Of a stretch of DNA of 64,000 nt, positions 1 through 21,874 are shown one piece after another. Below the pieces are notes generated by a model. That model did not search any database, was not told the origin of the DNA, and saw nothing but the letters and a program-made list of their open reading frames with translations. The stretch is from Glandiceps talaboti. Lineage: Eukaryota > Hemichordata > Enteropneusta > Spengelidae. The position numbers and the translations under genes are program-made. Each line of letters opens with the position of its first letter. The first letter of the stretch is position 1. Where the stretch lies: NCBI RefSeq assembly GCF_964340395.1, contig NC_135570.1:5886322-5950321 (forward strand), given 5' to 3'.

Positions 1-41
1 TATGTATGTATGTATGTATGTATGTATGTATGTATGTATGT
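1..41. repeat. (TATG)n microsatellite
   Basis: Ten uninterrupted TATG units at the window edge; may extend further left. Confidence 0.95.
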
Positions 42-569
42 GAATTTGTGTGTCACATTTATGGTTCGATATAGGTCGACCAGTCAGCATGACATTGCAT
101 GTATGTAAGTGTGTAGTTGTAAACATATGAGATTGTAGATAGACAGTCTTCAAAACTCTTGTGGAGCTAACTTAATACAACAAATACAGATATCACACGA
201 GGTAGTAAAGACAACGACTAAATATAGATGGTATCATTATTAACAACTCTGCCTATCTGGTCTGATCACTTGGTACACGTGATACATCAGACAGTGCCAT
301 GCATCAGCTGGCGTCCTATGAAATGGACTGAATATATACCTATAACTACCGACCGACCTACTCAGTGCCTACCTACCTATCCACTTGCTCACAATCTACA
401 TACTTACCAACCACTGTATATAATATCAGTCACTATGTTGTTTCGTCTTTGCGTTCGTTCGTTCGTCATCTGACAATTTAGTTGCGACTTAGTTTTGTAA
501 AGGATAATTAGGTGAATGAAGGAATGCACGAACGAATTGCTCAATAAATAAATAAATGACAAAGTTGGT

Positions 570-952
<383 letters not shown>

Positions 953-954
<2 letters not shown>

Positions 955-3900
955 CAGCCAATCATTATCATTAAAAGGAGAAAAGACGAATGAAATCGTC
1001 AATCATCTCCAAACCTTGGTTAAAGTTCGACATGATATACCTTACACCTACTGATACAGTTTAAATAAGAACGGGGAAAAATGGATGAGAGGCGGTAGGC
1101 GTCAGTTTGCAAATGATGACGTCACCGGAGTTACTTGTTATCAATATGTGCGTGTGCAGATTATCAACATTTCACACGAGAAGTGAATAGCGGTATCAAC
1201 AAACTAACAATCACTTGAAATATCGAGATGAGTATCGGTTGCACCTGTCAAATTCCCACCTTTCGTGTTGAACCCGAGATTTGAACCCCTATGTACATAT
1301 CACCAGACAATTTTATGTGTATGTTTCATTTCCAAATAGAATATTCATTCTGAAATAGGACATAACACTCCAATTAGTTGAATTGTTCATTGGTGTTCCA
1401 ATAATTAGGTAACTACTTTATTTTATTTTTTACAACCTTACTTTCTTTATGTTGCTTCAATCCAGGCTTAGCCATTGTGTGTGTAAAAGTTCTAAATTTC
1501 AATCGTTAAACCCAATAATCATAAAAAGGGGATTTTCAATTTATTTTATTTTTTTTTTGAAATTCAGCAAGAGTACAACAAAGACTTTTTAATGGTATCG
1601 AGAAAGTCGTGGTTTTTGATATGAAAAAGCTCTTGCATCATGCTATTTTATATCTCCGTACTACAACATCTGCGCGGGAAATAATAATTTTGGTTTTTAT
1701 TTGTTTCTTTGACAGCTTAACATGAAACCTTTCCGGAATAACTTCTTAAATCATAATTATTATCAGATCTTGTCAAAGATTATTAAAACAAATATCACTA
1801 CGAGTAGTCGCCCTTTGAGCGTTTATTTTTTACTTTTCAAAACTCTTATCACCGCAAGAAATGACGATATAGTGATGTAGTGTTTTTCAGACTCGCTAAG
1901 ATCACGTTCCGAGCTTGTGAAGTAGCCAGTACCGTACTCAATTAAAGGCTACACACCACGCCTCCGTTGCGATACCCACAGCGTCCAAACAGCGTATGTC
2001 CTGCAGCGAGCACAAGTAATTTTTCCACAGATTTCAAGGGATCGGCGCCTCAAAATCTGAAGGTATGATTTGATTATGCCTTTGGTTCAAAAAAATACGT
2101 GAAAATCCTTTTTTTTAAACGCGTCTTTAAAAATTGTGGGGTTTTTTTCAATTTCGAATTCGCACGATGATTTTTTGTCACATGTATTATTTGTATATTG
2201 AGGGCAGATTCATGCTCGAGTCCACGTGTTTATGATTTGATAAAGAAATTTGAAAACGCTTGAATTTTGCCGTTTGCAAATTGTATGTCTACACTGTACA
2301 TGCGTCATGGCATAAATTGATAATTTTAGTGGACGCAGGGACCTTTGAAATTAAGTTTCAGAATGAAATCAGAAGCGAATTACTTATATCGAGTTATTTC
2401 TAGAATTCAGTAAGTGTATCGAGTGTGGAAGTGTAATATTTGAATAGAATGACGTTTTGGTGTCAATGTTAAAAAAACCTCCCACACTGGGAAATATAAA
2501 TACTAGTAAGTTTGTCCCTCCTCTCATGTTTCCATGCCATGTGTCAAAGTTTTATTACATTTTGTTACAATGTATATGATTTCGAGATGGTCTGCCAAGA
2601 GGATGGTAGCTCAAGGAAAGAAAACGTAACAATATTAGTGAGATGATTTTTGTTACACTTCAGACGATGAAATGTAACGATGTTAGTAAGATATCTGTCG
2701 AGCCAGACAATGACTGTTTCTAATCAACTGGTCTCCATTGTAGATGCGTTACTGTACACAACACTGCGGGTTCCTAAAAATGCCACCGTCACACTCACCG
2801 ATTTTCTTGTACAAGTGATACTTTCTTCCCGTACTATTTGGGATAAATCTTTATTTAAAACATTGCCAGATACAAAAGACATTGGCAGCTAACACCGCAC
2901 AAATTCCTAAACAGTCAACACATGATAATCATGTTGTGTACTTAATAACTTAACTTAATATTCGTTAATCGAAGAAATAGAAAAAATGTATCATCTAATT
3001 TCTAAACAATATAGAATACACATTAAAAGATACCAGACACGTATGGTGTAATAAGAACATGGACATCAGTTCTAAAGTAACGAATTTAAAACACGTTTAG
3101 CAGGTTACTATCAAAGACATGACGGTCGGGTGGTTTGTTGTTGTTGTTGTTATTTCTTTATGGGGGGGGGGTATGTTTTTGGGGGTATTTTGTTGTGGGG
3201 GGGGGGGGCGTTTGAAAAGGTCCAACATACGTAGCTCAGAAGCATTGTGTTTTATATGAATTTCGAGACATTAAGTCAATTTGATTTAAATACAGGTTAA
3301 AGGCTATACGATAACTTGGCGAGGAACGACCCGAACACAATACGACTAGACAAGGTCGACTACTCGGGGCAATGCGAACAATCGACGCCGCTGTCGACAA
3401 CGGAGCACGTCTCAGTTGTTTACCTTATCAATTAACCCGCCTTGAAAAGCAAGACTTACTGGGGTATTAACTATTCTAGTATTTAGACCGTGAAAAAATA
3501 TCTCCTAGATTTAGCTGCTGATGTCTACATTAATAATATAACATTTTAATAATGGATAGTGCCTCATGCATTAAATATGAATATTGATTGCAGGGGTGAG
3601 ATAACTTAGTCGATATGTAAAGGGGCCGTCTAGCAAACTGTCTCATATTTGACAAGAGATCAAACGATGCTACATTGATTAGAAATAGTCTAAACTATTT
3701 ACACCATTAATAAATGATCATTGGAATGTTGGTCCAACTCCAGCCTTGTTCAGTTAATAGCGACCAGTAGCTCGGTAAGGACCCAGCACGACAGATCAAT
3801 GTTTTTTTCTTGAGGCTGGTGCGTCGCATAAAATTTGGTCTAGTTTGGATAAATTGCTAATTGTTACCATTTGTCCCTATTAAGGTAAGACAATTTTGTT

Positions 3901-5602
3901 CTTAGGTGAAATACCCCACTGTGATAATTGTTTGATGGATTTTCATGCGTATTGTGTGCCTCTCTGCTCCAAACATTTCAAGTCTGTGTCCTTATTCAGT
4001 TTCATATACAAGTATTCCCTAACTCTTGCACAATTGCGACGCGTTCCATTGGCTAAATGATATTAGCTAGACGGTGATGATTTTTTGTAACGGTTGAGAA
4101 CACGAATCTATCATACAACATTTTGTCTGAATTATCAGCGAACTCAGCCTACTGAGAGATCTTAACAACGTTCGCTAGTTCGTAACACACGTATTAGTTT
4201 CGCAGTCAAATCAATAGAATTTTCTTAACTTATAAATTGAACTTGTTGTACATGTTCGCAAGTATTGTGAGTTACCGTGCGAATCAGGATTGTCAATTGT
4301 TGTTCACATCATCATCATTCAATTGTCGCTAACCGCGGCAAGCATAACTTCTTTTCTCCCTTCAAAATGACCTTGTCTTCCAAATTTTTGATTGGTACCA
4401 TCGAGATTGAACTTCATGAAAATATTATGATATGGGATGATTAGTCATGCATTCTCACGATTGTTCAAGGTAAGGTATTTGCAGAAGTGACAGGTATAAA
4501 AGACAAGTAGACTGAAAACACAATATACCATGATTTAGGCAAGCGAGATGTGTTGAGATAAAGAGAAACCAGTGATTCAACAAATTTGTGGAATCATGGA
4601 TGGACAATATCGACAAAAAGTACTCAGTAAAACAACTTTTGACATTAAGCACTAGACGCGAGTATAGACCTAATGCACGTCATACTGTTGCTCCGTAGCC
4701 GTATATTTTTGGTACTGCAGTAAAATAACGTTCAAAATAGACAGACCTCAAACCGGAGGGGATGGGAGGGGTGAGATTTTACTCCGAATGGGAAAAGCCG
4801 TTTAGGTAGGTGCTGCCCAAAGAATGAGTAATTGTCGTGGGGACAGAAACCAACGCAAACGCAATTTTGCGCGTTCTTGTTTTCATTGTATGTTTGAATT
4901 CGAATGCTATGAAATTTAGAATATATGTACTCTTCTTTGGGCGTCCAACTTTGGAATGGAGGTGTGAATTATATGTTTTGTCTGAAAAGGGGTCCCGGGT
5001 AAGGAGTTCATATAGAGGATTCATATTGTTTTCGGTGTTAAATCGATGGCATGGAATGTCTATTATTCATGGGATGTCTGAAAAGGACTAGATACTTCGC
5101 CATTGTTTATGTCTGGATTGTCTCTTGTTAGCCACCCCATCATCATTTTCCTAGGTGAGTAACCACCTGACTTCAAACACAAGGAATACAAATTATTCAA
5201 TTGCCTAGTAAATCAGAAGTTAGAAAACATGTTTGTTGTGATTTCCGATTCTATCTCCTGTTGTTGATGCTGTCCTCTAATAAACTAATTATTAAAAAGT
5301 CATTGACTCTGATTACGTTTAGTCAAATATTCAAAGCGTATTTATTTATTTATATTGTTTATTCTCGGTAGCTCATTAAACTTGCCTTGTACTTCTTTAA
5401 AAGGGGGCCGAAACTACTGAGAAAAGGTTGCAACATCCACCCCATCCGTCAATTTTAAGCTTCATGTAATTCACCACCATATAGAATAAACAGTCTGGTT
5501 AAGGCCTAGTAAAAAAAACTGTGTGGTTCCGATTACGCTCAATTTTAGAATAGGGTAGGTAGATAGGTAGATTTTTTAAAATTCAATTTAATTTTTTCCA
5601 TG
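953..5602. other. Upstream region of the GCM gene, no gene recognised
   Basis: AT-rich DNA; open frames are short and resemble nothing I know. Points of note: G runs at 3161-3209, a CpG-dense patch at 3310-3420, and a tgatgacgtcaccgg cAMP-response-like site near 1115-1129. A noncoding first exon and promoter of the GCM gene should lie here, because the first coding exon starts at an acceptor, but I cannot place them. Confidence 0.5.
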
Positions 5603-5872
5603 TGTGAGTGTCTAGTTCAGGTTGTCCATTGTTTTCCAAATGGTCTCTGTGTTATTTATTTCTTCCTATCAGATATACAGCCATTACAGATTGAAGAACA
5701 TTTTTATATTGTCTTTTTAAGTTGATGTCCGTTTTCGCATCCACTTTTTCTCGTGAGCCTTCACAATTTTTGCGATTTTATTATTTTTTCTCGAATACGT
5801 TAAAAAAAATAGACGTTTAGGGTCAGCAGTGAAAAACTAGACGGCGTCGGGTAACCGGAACCAAACAATTAT
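5603..5872. repeat. Dispersed ~260-bp repeat, copy 1
   Basis: Shares long stretches in the same orientation with 63588-63845, for example gccattacagattg, tgtctttttaagtt, ttttctcgaatacgt and gtcgggtaacc. It lies just 5' of the first GCM coding exon and shows no coding capacity. Confidence 0.65.
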
Positions 5873-5959
5873 TTTTTTCGGCCTAAATGAACTATGTTTG
5901 TTTGTTATATTTCATAAAGTAAAATTGGTTGATTTTCCTTTCTTTTCGATATTCTAGCA

Positions 5960-14155
<8,196 letters not shown>

Positions 14156-15041
14156 AGCCTTCTTTTATAGTTCGATTTAATTTACTGTCTCTTTTGTTGT
14201 GCTGACCGGAGAACACCCTGTTGCAGTACTAAAAGGCTAGGCATACATCAAATGTATGCAGAGATGCCCCCCCCCCCCCACCCATTTTATTTTTACATAA
14301 AATGTAACGTAAAATGTAAATACTTGCAAGACTTTTGTGTGCTTTATTTATAATATATCTAAGTTCTTATTGTATAAATTTGTCAATGTACTGAACTTTT
14401 GAGATACTGGGTTATAGTTTTTTGTGAGAGTATATTTTGTGATTCCAAAAGTTGTCTTTGTTGACGGATATATCTACATATTAATCACGTGATATTTTAA
14501 AGTTTGTGCAATATTACAAATTAGTTACATGGATATGTTAACCACAGCTGTGTCTGGTCGCCGTCTATGTATGAGTGTTTTGGATGGCTGGTATTGCGCC
14601 ATAACATTATATTTTTAACTAGAGCTGTTTTGAGGACGGTAAAATGACAACCAGTACAGGTTGAATTTTCTTTGATTGGAGATCCTGTATTAACGTAAAG
14701 TCAGTTTATCTACGTCACGGATCTGTGACTCTATTTCGGTCTCTATCAAATGAAGCGAACGTATTAGTACAGATCCACGACTTAGGTAATGTTTTAGAAA
14801 CACCTTTACCATACAGTTTTATAACCGCGATTTTAGAGAATTCAAAATTCTACAATAGAAGTTTTGAGTGATAATGATTTGTCTACAAAATGATATGTAC
14901 GTGAGTATTGATATTCGATATGTGCCAATCTCAGTTTTAGAGTTTATATTTGATAAAGTGTTTTAGCGTTTGACCTTCATGGAAACTTCGGTACATTTGA
15001 TATATCAACCGCATAAACCATTTGAAGAAAGAACCAATAAA
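14156..15041 (+). other. gcm: 3' untranslated region of the GCM gene
   Basis: AT-rich sequence with stops in all frames and no splice sites of note follows the TGA at 14153-14155. It includes a C-run at 14270-14279 and ends at the first canonical AATAAA. The extent is inferred from that signal. Confidence 0.5.
15036..15041 (+). terminator. Polyadenylation signal AATAAA, GCM gene
   Basis: Canonical AATAAA (context accaataaatgaaataatgg) about 880 bases after the stop. It is the first perfect hexamer on this strand in the expected place. Confidence 0.5.
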
Positions 15042-16540
15042 TGAAATAATGGTAAACTCTGTTGTGAAACTTTTCGCTTTTTAGATGGGTGGTGAAATAT
15101 AATCCGATTATTTGTTAATGTGTATCGATGTCAAACTGCATGTATGCGTGTGTGTGTTCATCTCCGTTTATGAAAAAGGATGGTAACATCCGTAAAGATA
15201 AGGATGTACAGTCATGTAATATACAATATGCTGACACGAAAGAGAGACAACTGGATGGAATTTGCTCAATCGAAACCTGTCCCATAGACAGATAGAAAAA
15301 AATCATCACATTCAAACTCTGTCTCTTCTTCAGACAGGCATTTTAGTCGTTGAGGGCTAAATTCGCATCGAAGGACGAGCGTAAACAAAATTTACGTGTA
15401 CATATATACCTGAGGGCGGTCGTCGAGGAAATTTACTGGCGCTCGCGATTTTACAACGATGTATTCATCCGAAAATTACCATACTTTTGCATATATTTAT
15501 CCTCACAGAGGATTATGTTTCGTTGCTCCAGCTGGAAAATATACTGTCTGACTTGTGAGAATGAACGAATACATCATTTGTATATTTTTTCATCTGTTTA
15601 GGGCAATATATATCTATCTTAGCCCAGAGTAAGTCTCTATCAAGGATAATTACTGTCTTCTTGATTGGCGTAAGCGGTTTAAACTATACACCCATGTCAC
15701 CATACATAATAATAGGGTAAATGGAAATGACAATGCCTCAATACATTTCTGATGTTTACGTGTGTTTTCTTTCTTTTCCTGCTTTTCAATCATTGATAAG
15801 TAATCAAAATAAATTTGATATTTATCAAAAAATGTCAGATGTCAGAACAATCACAAAGGAAAGACGTCATACGGACCAAGGAAGATTTCCACTTTCAAAT
15901 TGGCATGATAAATAAGGAAAGTCGTAATCTTCAATTTATCGACGATTTCAGATGTTGGAAGCGATGAATCATGATAGAATTCTACATCTTCAATATAGTT
16001 ACTCCCATCAATCTATTTCAATGAAAGCTCTATTTTTAGATAACATCGCAACTATCTACGTGGCTGTTCACACAGACTATGATAAATGAAAAATCGTTTA
16101 CCCTTTACCAAGTCACTGGAGGTCACAGGTCAACTCTGAACTTTATGATGACAAGTCAAACAGAAGGGCCATTTGACCGACTGTTAATTGGCAAGGGAGA
16201 ACACCACAAGCACTTTTCACATGATCATTCCTAATACATATTTCAACCATACTATTCGCTGATTAAACTCGAATTATAACCATATGCATGGCCGTGAACC
16301 TTTCTGACAAGTCTATTACATTTCCAACACTAGACTTTATTACAAGTAATTACAACTGGAAGTTGTACAATTGTTAGACAGACTACGATACTGTGACCAG
16401 TAAATAAAGTTATGACATTAAAAACGCAATTGATTGATAATCCATTATTAGTAATTGTTATGATGAATAGAGGAATTAGAGAGTCTATGGTCAAATCATC
16501 CATCTAAATTTGAGAACACAAGTACCCCCCCCCCCCTTTT

Positions 16541-16830
16541 CATGCTAGTGTTCACTGTATCTGTTTGATACAACCATGTAGACACCAATAAGAAACTGCA
16601 CATTCTAGAAGATTATAGCAAGATCATAATTTGTTGCTGTTTTTTCTAAATAAACTGAACGCATACACGAGTGTGTCAATGTTTTGATGTATCCATTGAT
16701 GTCGGCATGGTTACATGTAACTATATTCATTCAATCTTGCTATGTTAAAGTGTAGGAAGTGTAGTTTCGTATTGGTTTCCATGTGGTTGTATCAAACAGA
16801 GCCAGTGAACACTAGTATGAAACAGACTGT
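16541..16830. mobile_element. MITE with ~65-bp terminal inverted repeats, copy 1
   Basis: The left arm (ctagtgttcactg ... ctgtttgatacaaccatg ... ccaataagaaactgcac) is the inverse of the right arm (gtagtttcgtattgg ... tggttgtatcaaacagag ... cagtgaacactag), with about 10 mismatches by eye. No coding capacity. The G/C run before it (16525-16536) may be the insertion flank. Confidence 0.65.
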
Positions 16831-17415
16831 ATATATGTTCATGTATATACCATACTAGTAGTGTAAGGAATGAATAATTCTCAGAAGAAACCAGCTCAGG
16901 ACATGGGCAAAGTCAATGCTAACATATATGGTAGAAAATTTATTACCTGCACTATGTAAACCTTTCGATATATTTGCATAACCTGACCAGTGTATAAAGA
17001 AAACTCGTGCAAAAAGTAATTCCATCCACGTCTTTTATAACAACAACAATTACATTTTGCAATCATCAACAGTTTTGAATTTCACCCTAGAGTGAAATAA
17101 TTTAGACAGACAAGAGATATCAGAAACTTGATCGTCTTATTTATATACCTAACAGGTCCTAGAGTCAATATCTCCAATCTGATTGTCAAATAAATAAACT
17201 TATATTTAGAGTAAAACAATCCATCATTTCTGCAAGTATTACTCATATTACTTGACCTTATTGTGGAGATCAAAGTCAGAGTCATGAACTGTTATAATTA
17301 TTTAGAACCCTCCACTGACAATGAAACTGAATCAGATGGTTAAGCTTTATGAGAAAAAATAAGATTTGAGATATTCTACTCAAATCCTGCGCATCAACAT
17401 TCCATAATATATCGA

Positions 17416-17690
17416 GTCGATCAGTAGCGGCCATATTTGATTTCTTTTGCTTGCGACTAGTTGTAAACAAGATGGCGGTCTGCATCCATGTCTCACTACA
17501 TAGTAGGGTAAATACTTAAAATATACAAGGTATTTCTTTTCCCTCCAGAAACTTGGACTTTATTGTTATCAGAGACGGTAGGTGAAGTTCAAGAGTATGA
17601 TGTAGATTATGATAACAGTAAAATACGCATTTATTTGTTGATAGCAGTGAAATATCCAACATGGCCGCTACTGATTCAAACATTCTACCG
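17416..17690. mobile_element. Inverted-repeat element, intergenic
   Basis: The ends gatcagtagcggccatattt and aacatggccgctactgattc are inverse of each other. The interior is AT-rich and noncoding. Older and less certain than the other elements. Confidence 0.4.
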
Positions 17691-18524
17691 GAAGTGGAAG
17701 TCGGTGGGGGGGGGGGGGTTAGTTTTCATCGACTATTCATATATATTGGGAATTGATATACTGCCGTACCCCGTTGTAAAATTTGATGTTTTTGACTGTC
17801 TCAGTCTAATAAGTCTTAATTTTGACATTAGGACATGATACCCATTACAACCATTGCACCTCTTTTTCGCATGTTTCTATCTGGACAACGTTATTTTATT
17901 ACTTGTGGACCACAGGGCCCAGGAGGAATAAACAGCTTTGTTTTCATGATTTCCTGGATTTCTAATATTATTTCATATGGTGAAAATAGGGAAAACAGGC
18001 AGAGGAAATGATATTTGTTCATCCCTCCCGAGCCCTGTGGATGGATGATTAAAACTGGCTTTGCAGGTGCCCAAAGTTGTTCTCCTCATCATACTAATGG
18101 ATTATAAATACTCTTCCGTATACACTTAACCACATCACGCGGCAGGATGTAATCCATTATAAGTATCGGGCTTTTGAAATATTACTAGATGGTGCCAATA
18201 AGAGCCAACTAATCAATCTGAAATGCCATTTTCTCACTTCCCACTACCATTTTCCTACTTAATACATGTAATTATTTATCAAAAATTGTTTGTGGTCAGA
18301 TTAGTTCTCTCTTGTCGTCACTATCAGCGACTATTTCAAAGGATTGTTTTGAGGATCGATATGATATTCAAACGCGTATGATTGCAGTGTTGACACACTG
18401 TATGTTTACAGTAATCGTCTATGGTTTGATGTCTTTTAACTAGCCATGGACTCATATGACAATGCACATACAAATTTCAATGAAACCTCTTCATATTATG
18501 AAAGGAAAAACATAATCATTAAAC

Positions 18525-18596
18525 TGCATACATACATACATACATACATACATACATACATACATACATACATACATACATACATACACACACACA

Positions 18597-18652
<56 letters not shown>

Positions 18653-18693
18653 CACACATACATACATACATACATACATACATACATACATAC
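18525..18693. repeat. Compound CATA/CA/CGCA microsatellite
   Basis: Symmetrical arrangement: CATA block, CA, CGCA block, CA, CATA block; intergenic. Confidence 0.95.
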
Positions 18694-20333
18694 TAGTAAA
18701 TATCATAAATATGACACAATAATAACCATGAACGAATGTTTCAAGGCTACTGATAGACATTTATCCAGGTTGAAGCATTCATGAGAATTACGAACAGTGA
18801 TGCTTGTAAATTTTATAAAAGAACCCAATCAAGTTTATCATTTTGAAAGCCTGTCTTTAAAATATAATTACATACATCAGTATGGTTAATCTTCTTTAAT
18901 GTACACGCATGTCTTCTTTACACGCTCTATGGTGTGGACAGGGTGGCATGGAGTTGAAATAAAACGTAATTGTGATTGGAATTAGGTACTTGTCAAGCAC
19001 ATCCTTTTTATAGGTACCAGTGGCTCCCCGAGTCGCCAATATGGCTGCAAACGGACGTACGATCTGACAGTTAGCGATCATAACATACGGAGAGGAAACA
19101 CCATTAAAACGCTTAGATTTGTAAGCCATTCGGAGTATATGCTGTTGGAAGCAAATTCTGTAAATAGTTCTTAAGTGATTTGATTTATTACCAATCGAGA
19201 GGGAGCCTTAAATGTTAAAGATTTTGTATTACAGTGTAATAAATTTTCCTGTCGATTTTCAAACGTCTCAGTCTCGGCTTAAAATATCAAACTGACTTTC
19301 AGTTATCGATAGAGGTAATTAATCAAACGACTTACTGGGCGACTTGCAAATAGAAGTCAACACTCTCAAAGGTGCAGAACGCCTGCTTGTATTTTACAGA
19401 ACGTTTTGTGTAATTAGTAGCCTAATCTTCTGTCATAAATCTCGATTTTCTGAAATTAATGGACTTTAATACAAAAATAACTGAACAGCACCAACTTTTT
19501 GGATTGAACTATTCTTTATAAAAAAAGTCCACATTAAACATAGGTTAATCAACACCTATATTTTGAACAAAGACATCACTGCTAAAGTAATGTTCTTGGT
19601 GACACAGAATAACAAAATGAATAAAACTGTTCTAGATTTTGACATTTCAAAATGTTTTGGCATTTCATAAACAGTAACCAGTCGCATTGGCCAGTCGCAT
19701 GCACTATTTATTGAAATTGCAACTGCCATTCAACACAGTCGTCATTATTGATACAATATCAACTAAACATGCCCAAATAATGATTAAAATAAAATGATTC
19801 AGATGTTGTCAAAACCTGATTTATTTTCAAAAGATTTATTGAAAGCCCAGCGACAGCAATACCACTGCCTCCACTTGATGTATGTTGAACTGTCAATAAT
19901 TCAAGATACGGTTGGTTTGACTTCATGATAATCCAATCGAAGGGAAATAGCGTCGACAAATACTAATGTAACTGATAAATGGAAACGATTTGTTCACTGA
20001 AACTTTCATGAAATTAAGCTATTAGTTGCAATTAACAATGACGAGTTTATTAACGTACACAATTATAACAAGATTATATTATACAAGATCATTCAAAGTA
20101 ACATATAGAGAACCATGCAAAACGGCAGATATCCACAATTAATGTTAACAAATATTACAAGGTAACGTAAATCCTTAGCTTTCACAGTCTAGTGAGTAGA
20201 TATAGGCTAGTAAATAAGTGATAGAAAAGTTACTTCACATTTTAAGCGTGTTCACAGTCTGGTGAAGTATATAAAGAATATAATTTGCAACTCATTCGGA
20301 TCAAATACATTATACTTAACTAGTAGCTAACAA

Positions 20334-20581
20334 TAGGGAACTTGCAATCCAGACTGAGCATGCTCAGACGCAAAGGACTATGGGATTATATGTGGTTATC
20401 GTAATATCTTATCTGGAGCTACCGATGAAATAAACCTCCCACATTGGTCAGGGTAAATATGAATTGATCATTCGTGGTTATAAACAATTTAACAACATTG
20501 TTTACAATACTAATTGATCAGTATTTATTATCACATTTCCCATGATGCAACATTCAACATGGCGGGTTTGCAAGTTCCCTA
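20334..20581. mobile_element. 248-bp TA-bounded MITE, copy 1
   Basis: Nonautonomous DNA element with terminal inverted repeats TAGGGAACTTGCAA ... TTGCAAGTTCCCTA. It is near-identical over its whole length to the element at 31206-31453 in the opposite orientation. Both have exactly the same length and both are bounded by TA, as expected for Tc1/mariner-type mobilisation. No coding capacity. Confidence 0.8.
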
Positions 20582-20935
20582 TTGTCCAGTGATTAAACAA
20601 CATAGATTAATACTTGTAAACAAGATACCTTGCTAATTATCGAATTCAGATTAATACCCAATTTTCCAATAGCGTGATTAACACTTGTCTTACACGTGGA
20701 AAATGTACATATGGCATGATCTTAAATCTCAGTCTTAAAGAATCTGGTGGAAAGTTCACCATGTCTTCTAGAACAATGAATCTAGGTGAGAGATCATTTA
20801 CTTATAGCAAATTATATTTAGAATAATAACATCACTGTAATTTTAAGGTGACAACTAGAACTTATATGTTAGGGATATGGAGAAATAAAGACACTTTTAG
20901 ATTTTGAATTACAACGCAACTGTTGGTGTACAGTA

Positions 20936-21046
<111 letters not shown>

Positions 21047-21768
21047 GTGTCTGAGTGTAAAAGCGTACATGTGAGTGACGATACTTGTGTGGCTGATTCC
21101 TAACTTAGACAAGCTCATTAGATCGTGAGTACCTTAGAAAGAATGTAGTGTTAGAGTGGAGAATCGTGTACGTTCTGTCGATCTAGCTAATTAGACACTG
21201 GAAACGTAACATTAGGCAATCACCAGAACGTAACAATATTATCAAATGTACAAAACACTACACCGAGCTATTAATCGAATGATATTGATATATGATATCA
21301 ATTCATTTTTTACTTCATATAATTTTCAAATATAGATTGAATCAGGAGTCCTTTGAAATTCAATTAGTATCTTTTATAGAATGAAGTACAAATTGAAGGA
21401 AAATATACTAAATACAGGTTTAATAAATTGGTTTATCTGTTGACGTGAGTACCGTTATTAACACGGATGCCATGTTTTGAAATATATGTATTATATCTTG
21501 TCAACCTTTAAGTATAGAGCCACACCCATTTATCAAAACTATTACTTAAGGACACACCTGGATGAGAGCATTTGTTGAGTTCAACTACGCATGCTCTCCT
21601 GCCTCCAAATGGAACATTCCAAAGATATTATTGAGGAAGTGCATGTTTTCCGTAAATCGGAACTCTAATCTGCTCTTTAGTTGACCTAATAGCGCTCGGA
21701 TAGAAAATCAGGGCCTTGCTCTCTCTTTTGTGGTGTTGTGGAAGTTGATAGTGGTTTTATTCGCCGAT

Positions 21769-21874
21769 ATGGCCGGGATGATTTTGTGTTCGCAGGCTGT
21801 CATTTTGTCTTTGCTAATAGGATGTTTAAGTGAAGTGGTACGGAGAGAAAATTACCCGAGGAATGTTACGCTTG
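21769..21874 (+). other. Signal-peptide exon of the glutamate receptor
   Basis: The ATG opens a 35-codon exon: a short N-terminus, a hydrophobic stretch [12 protein letters not shown] and a likely cleavage site after it. It ends in codon phase 1 at a gtaggt donor. The remaining G joins GT of exon 2 (28839) to give Gly, reading NVTL-GVILEE, typical of the first beta strand of these receptors. Exon 1 is the least secure part of the gene model because of the long intron. Confidence 0.7.
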
